Positions 59,424 through 64,000 of a DNA stretch of 64,000 nt are shown one piece after another. The notes beneath the pieces were generated by a model, which saw only the letters and a program-made list of their open reading frames with translations, searched no databases and had not been told where the DNA came from. The stretch comes from Lenzites betulinus (Eukaryota; Basidiomycota; Agaricomycetes; Polyporales; Polyporaceae), in contig JABYQU010000002.1 of the NCBI GenBank assembly GCA_022264855.1, positions 1,178,001-1,242,000 on the forward strand, written 5' to 3'. A program made the position numbers and the translations under genes. Each line of letters starts with the position of its first letter. Position 1 is the stretch's first letter.

Positions 59424-60475
59424 GTTCCCTCTGCGTCCTCTCGTCTCGGGAGGGATTGTGGATGGGCAGGGACGGACTGCAGCCGGTGCAGCGTCCACAC
59501 AGTGCGAATGTATTCGACGAGCTATTAATGCCTTGGACAAGGTCTCGACTGCTATTTTTGCGCACGGCGGGATCTTGCCGACGATGTCCAGACGATTAAC
59601 AACGAAGAACCTGCGGAGAAGGACGGGGCATATGTTCCCCGAGGTGCGTTCTCCAAACAGGTCGTTTAGGCGCCGGTGTACATGTGGTCCCATCGCCACA
59701 TGCACCCCGCACCAGTGTCCGTGTCACTGGCGATATCCATCCGCCGGCCAATTGTGCCATCCACGTTGACCACCTTCGTCGTCGGGGATGTCCATGTCAA
59801 CTACTATGCATGCAAGGTGGGTCTCCCGGTACGCGCGCTAACCCGGTTGCCGAATTATCGCTGTTCTGCCGGTGTTCGCTCTTCGCAGATCTGGAGTATC
59901 CACATGCACGTGTGATGGGGATCCCACTTGCAGCACGTTGTCTGTTTGGCATCCCCATCTCTAGGACTACACCGACTCACCAACAATCGCACAAGTGTGC
60001 AACCATCCTGTATCATACACCCCACCGGCGGTCGCCATGCTTCGCCTTATGGGACGATCAGGCGGCTCCGTCGGGCTTGGCCACCAAGCTCGGATGTGAA
60101 CTGTAACACCTGCCACTCCACCGCCAACGTGCTATCTCGTCTCGCGTCGCGCGCCCCTGCATTCCGCGCGTTCATACAACGTCGGGCGGAGACCATATGG
60201 TGCCCTCGCACGAGTACACGCTATCGCCCCCGGTGCACATTGCCTCGCGAGCGTATCTGCGAGCATGTGGCGACACGATCTTCTCCGACAGCGAAGGCTC
60301 GTGTGGCCCTCCCGTCGCAATGATTTTGCCCCTGCCTCCCGAGTGCTTGGCTGCTTCGGGTCCGCAATGGCAGGCGGTACTGGTGCAGTATATATAACGT
60401 GCCCCCGCTCTCCCGCCCGGTGAACATCCCTGCTCGTCCGGTTCACCGCCTGTCCCCTCGCATCGCAGGATCAAC
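59424..60475. other. 1.05 kb intergenic region
   Basis: Between MSC7 and the RNase T2 gene, both on plus. Open frames on both strands (up to 140 plus codons and 186 minus codons) overlap one another with no motif or splice consistency. A TATATAA box lies at its right end (listed separately). I see no supported gene. Confidence 0.35.
60389..60395 (+). promoter_or_regulatory. TATA box of the RNase T2 gene
   Basis: TATATAA, 81 bases upstream of the ATG at 60476, followed by a CT-rich leader. This fits a core promoter of a strongly expressed or inducible secreted protein. Confidence 0.55.
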
Positions 60476-62278
60476 ATGTTCGCCAGTGCTACGCTCGTAC
60501 TCGGTGCCCTCGCGGGCTCCGCCCTCGCCGCGTCTTCCGTAGGGCGCGATGTCACGGAGTACAACAACCTCTTCAAGCGGATCAGCTCCGGGTGCTCGAC
60601 TAGCGGCCCCGCGTCCTGCCACAACACCACGCGCGAGACGGACTTGTGCTGCTTCGAGGCGCCGGGAGTACGTTCAGAGCAGAACCCGTGCGGCGGGGGA
60701 GTCGTGCTGACTTTGGTTTGGCTGCGCAGGGCTTGCTTCTGCAGACGCAGTTCTGGGACACGAACCCGTCTACGGGCCCCTCGAACAGCTGGACGATCCA
60801 CGGGCTCTGGCCGGACAAGTGCGTTTCTAGCGCGGGTGCATGTGGGGGCATGTGGGCTGAGCATTCTTGATGCAGCTGCGACGGGACGTTCAAAGAGAAC
60901 TGCGACTCTTCGCGCGACTACACCAACATTGCCAGTGTAAGTCCGTCTGCCACGCTGTAACATTGTGGCGCACGTCGCTTACCATGCGGTGTATGTATAG
61001 CTCCTGACAGCTCAGGGCGCGAGCGACACCCTGGCGTTCATGCAAGAGGTGAGAGTGGGTATATTCGAACGCCGGAACCTGCACTCACCACGCGGACACG
61101 CAGTTCTGGGTCGACATCAACGGCCAGAACGAGCAATTCTGGGAGGTGAGCATATGCCTCCGTTCGCCTCCGCAGTGCATCCGTCTAACCCTGATGGTCA
61201 GCATGAATGGAGCACCCACGGAACGTGCTACAGCACCCTGAAGACCGCATGTCTGCCTTCGGGAAGCGCGAAGGGCGCAGAGGTACGTACCGCGCACGTT
61301 CGTACGAACCCCAGCCCGCATGCTAAACCGCCTGGGAATCCCGCCAGGCCGTCGCCTTCTTCAACACCGTCGTGAAGCTGTTCAAGGTGCGTGGTGCCGG
61401 ATGCACTCAGAGCCTTCGGAGGCGCTTACCTTGTGCCGCAGACGCTCCCCACGTACGACTTCCTCTCCGCCGCGGGCATCACGCCCTCTTCGAGCAAGAC
61501 CTACACGCTCGCGACGATCACCAGCGCGCTCAAGGCCGCAACGGGCGTTACTCCCGCGCTCAACTGCGACGGCACATCGCTCAACGAGATCGAGTGGTAC
61601 TTCAACGTCAAGGGCTCCCTCATCGACGGCACGTTCGTCCCCATCGGTAGGTCTTTGTTTCCTCATGCTTGGAGTCCACGCGGGTTGGCTGAGCACAGCG
61701 TGTAGACGCGCCGTCAAAGGGCTCGTGTGCCTCCACCGGCCTCAAGTACCCGCTTAAGTCCGGAAGTGCTTCTCCTACGACTACCTCGGTGAGTGTGCTC
61801 GCATTATGTGCACAAGCGACCTCGCATCCTGACATCGGGGTTGTTTCTGCAGGGCGGCAGCTCGCCCACTGGTGTGAGTACCACGCTACCTACATTTACC
61901 AGCATGTACTGACAGGCGTTCCAGGGAGGAGGCCTGCCCACCAAGGGCACGATCCACGCTAGCAGCACCGGCGGCCTGCTCACGGCCGGGACGTGGTCGA
62001 CGCAGACGCTTGCGACCTACACCTTCAGCGGCTCGACGAGCAGCTTCACGATGTCGACCTCCAAGGGCTCCTGCGGCGTCTCCGGCGGACAGCTCACGTG
62101 CGGCACGGGCGTGAGCTCGACGTTCTCCGCGGTGTCGTCCGGCGGCAGCCTGCTCCTCGCAGTCTCCGGCTCGACCGCGTTCTCGAGCACGGGGACGCCG
62201 AGCGGGACCACCCAGGAGACGGTGTTCACGGGCAGCTCCCACGGGACGTCCTACACGCTGAGCATCGTCTCCTCGTGA
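60476..62278 (+). CDS. RNY1: Ribonuclease T2, secreted
   Basis: An acid endoribonuclease of the T2 family, secreted or vacuolar. The signal peptide is [20 protein letters not shown]. Conserved active-site blocks are [10 protein letters not shown] (CAS I, catalytic His, about 60798-60825, completed across an intron) and [12 protein letters not shown] (CAS II, with two His and Glu, spanning the intron at 61143-61199). Many Cys residues fit the family disulfides ([30 protein letters not shown]). After [20 protein letters not shown] a Thr/Ser/Gly linker leads to a second beta-rich domain (about 61925-62275, [20 protein letters not shown]), the C-terminal domain found in fungal Rny1 proteins. Ten or so exons; about 410 residues. 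Enzyme class is firm. Confidence 0.9.
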
Positions 62279-62474
62279 GCTTCATACCAAACCTCACCAC
62301 ACCACGACATGACACGGATATCACGAACCTGGGCGCGGAGCCTGTCGGGGCGCGCGCTGCTGTAAACGATGTTGTATTGTTGGAACAGCATGTACTTATC
62401 TCGTGTAGGAACAAAACAAATGTCAGATAACGTCCCTTCTCAAATCCACCCCTGCCCCCGCCCGCGCGCCGCGC
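62279..62474. other. Convergent 3' region
   Basis: 196 bases between converging RNase T2 and methyltransferase genes. Nothing else seen. Confidence 0.3.
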
Positions 62475-63294
62475 TCAGTACACATACGGAATGAGCTTGT
62501 ACGGCGTGCGCTTTGCCCACTCCTCCCACTCCTCGCCAAAGCTCTCCCGCAGCACCGCGTCCTCCTTGTCCACGCGCGTGAACATCAGATTCGAGTGCAA
62601 GAACAGGAGGTACGCCGCGACCCCCGCGCCCGCCGCGCGCCCCCACAGCGTGCGCCCCAGGCCCGACTCCGCAAAGTACGAGCCGGGCCCGGAGAGCAGC
62701 AGCAGGTTCCCCCACGAGCAGAGCGTCGCGGCGGTGTACGACGGGTGGCGCACCCACGCGTACGGGCCCGCGGTGACGAGCCGGTGGCCCGCGACGAGCG
62801 AGAGCTGGAAGCGGAAGAAGCGCCCGAGCGTGCGGTATGTCCAGAGGCGCACGAGGCCGCCTGCGAGCACGAGTGCGCTGGTGAGGAAGAAGCGGGGGGT
62901 GGGCGCGAGCGTGAGGGGGGACGGGGCGGAGGGCGCGAGGTAGGAGAGGAGGAGCGTGGAGAGGCGCGAGGGGAAGTGTTGCGCGAGGATCGTTGTGGTT
63001 TCTGCTGCCATTAGGCTCATGAGGGCGATCTGGGAGGTGGGTGTTAGTAGGTCCCGTCGCGCGCGGGGAGCAGGATGGCGATCGCGCAAATCGTACCTTG
63101 CACACGTTGATGCACTGTGTCTGCACATGGTGGTTGTCCGAGAACCAGTCCTTGGTGGGGTACTTGTCGCGCTCGTCCTTGGCCGGCGGTGGCATCGGCG
63201 CGGTCAGGTTGATGTATGTCAGGACGGCATCGGGGATGAGGATCGGGACCTTGAGCAGCGGGGTTGACAGGACTGGGGCGAGAATCGAGAGCAT
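62475..63294 (-). CDS. Isoprenylcysteine carboxyl methyltransferase-like membrane enzyme
   Basis: A multipass ER-type membrane protein of the ICMT/NnmU-like family. Two exons: 63097-63294 (MLSILAPVLSTPLLKVPILI...QCINVCK) and 62475-63029. Membrane helices are visible at both ends. The conserved catalytic core includes RLWTYRTLGRFFRFQLSLVA, then the cofactor motif VTAGPYAWVRHPSYTAATLC (about 62735-62790), and the C-terminal Glu/Arg-rich segment VDKEDAVLRESFGEEWEEWA, with the end KLIPYVY. The RHPSY and E-E-x-x-L...W motifs bind S-adenosylmethionine in this family. About 250 residues. Mushrooms often have several such genes, so Ste14 function (a-factor and Ras/Rho methylation) is possible but not certain. 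GC content is very high here. Confidence 0.82.
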
Positions 63295-64000
63295 GGTGTA
63301 GAGTCGTGGACGGGTGGTAAAATGTCTCGTATTCTGTCAGACCTCGGAGACTGAGTTATAGACCTTGACACGGTCTGGGATATTCTGGTATGTGTGGGAT
63401 CCAGAACATCATAGCGATATCCTGTGACCATCGCGCCCAGGGACATAGCCTGAGGGGAGGATATCGGCGGGCGTCGTGTGAGATATATTCGGGTCCCGTA
63501 GAAGCTGCAGGTATATCAAAGAACAAACCCGTGCCGGACTCAGGTGCATGAGAACATACACGGCGCCCGTGCTGTCTTCGAATTCGGTGTGGGGACGGCC
63601 TCGGAGACCCTAGTGTGCCGACCGAACGCTATTACTAAGACTCAGCTCGCTGCATATCATGATATCTGCAGCATATGGTCTAGCAGCGACGCACCTTCGC
63701 TAGACATTTCGCACATCTCGCCATCGCTCGGAGGCTAGCCACGACTCTGGCGTATTAGGCGAGGTTAGTATTGCCACCGCATACTACGCCACCACTACGC
63801 CACCGCAACGGCGTCCCATTCCGTGCATTAGCCACACATCGACTAACGGAGGCCAAGACTGTGGCCGCACTGCGGGCCGATTTCCAAGGCATGCAAGTAC
63901 TCGGGTAGTATTGGCGTATGTCACAATGCCAATAACCGGCGCATCCCAAGTAGACAAGTCTCCTACCCTGTTGAGCAAGTACTATTGATCCGCTGTCTGT
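63295..64000. other. Right-end intergenic region
   Basis: 706 bases upstream of the methyltransferase gene. It contains an 11-base perfect tandem pair, actacgccacc twice, at 63783-63804. No gene is supported up to the window end. Confidence 0.35.

Overview
The window is nuclear DNA from a filamentous basidiomycete, most probably an Agaricomycete mushroom or polypore. It is gene-dense on both strands. Genes are cut by many 45-75 base introns (GT..AG, twice apparently GC..AG), exons can be tiny, codons favour G/C at the third position, and every recognisable protein is fungal. No tRNA, rRNA, CRISPR array or intact transposon was seen. Exon limits were read by eye from splice signals, reading phase and family conservation, so multi-exon coordinates are spans from start codon to stop codon.

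Layout. 1-3,000: the 5' two thirds of the spliceosomal GTPase SNU114 (minus), diverging from prefoldin subunit 1. 3,100-8,900: a full PDR-type ABC drug exporter (minus). 10,200-11,600: a secreted EF-hand protein like yeast SSP120. 13,500-20,300: the giant Golgi/endosome trafficking protein Dopey/DOP1 (minus). 20,600-28,800: housekeeping genes: a probable INO80 subunit Ies4, ATP synthase subunit e, an RBBP4-type histone chaperone, the ER protein YSY6/RAMP4, the rRNA methyltransferase BMT5, and a peroxisomal enoyl-CoA hydratase. 28,800-32,400: an accessory island with a relic of a second methylisocitrate lyase gene and an intact OTT_1508-like deaminase gene. 32,400-34,600: mitochondrial 2-methylisocitrate lyase. 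35,100-48,500: mostly membrane and surface proteins (an unknown Ser/Pro-rich protein, a seven-helix receptor-like protein, a GPI-anchored cell-wall protein, a single-pass Ser/Thr-rich membrane protein, a multipass YdjM-like protein) plus the mitochondrial protease ATP23. 49,100-53,400: an Lgl/tomosyn/Sro7 exocytosis regulator. 53,600-64,000: a mitochondrial NTF2-like protein, a RING-H2 ubiquitin ligase, an MSC7-type aldehyde dehydrogenase, a secreted RNase T2 and an isoprenylcysteine methyltransferase-like enzyme.

How genes may work together. The peroxisomal enoyl-CoA hydratase (C-terminal AKL) and mitochondrial 2-methylisocitrate lyase flank the island and could both serve fatty-acid and propionyl-CoA breakdown. 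Dopey, the Lgl/tomosyn protein and YSY6 all belong to the secretory pathway, but nothing shows co-regulation. The most unusual locus is the deaminase: it has a complete HAE...CxxC zinc-deaminase signature, a sharp CpG-depletion boundary inside the gene, and sits between a decayed copy of the neighbouring lyase gene and the lyase gene itself.
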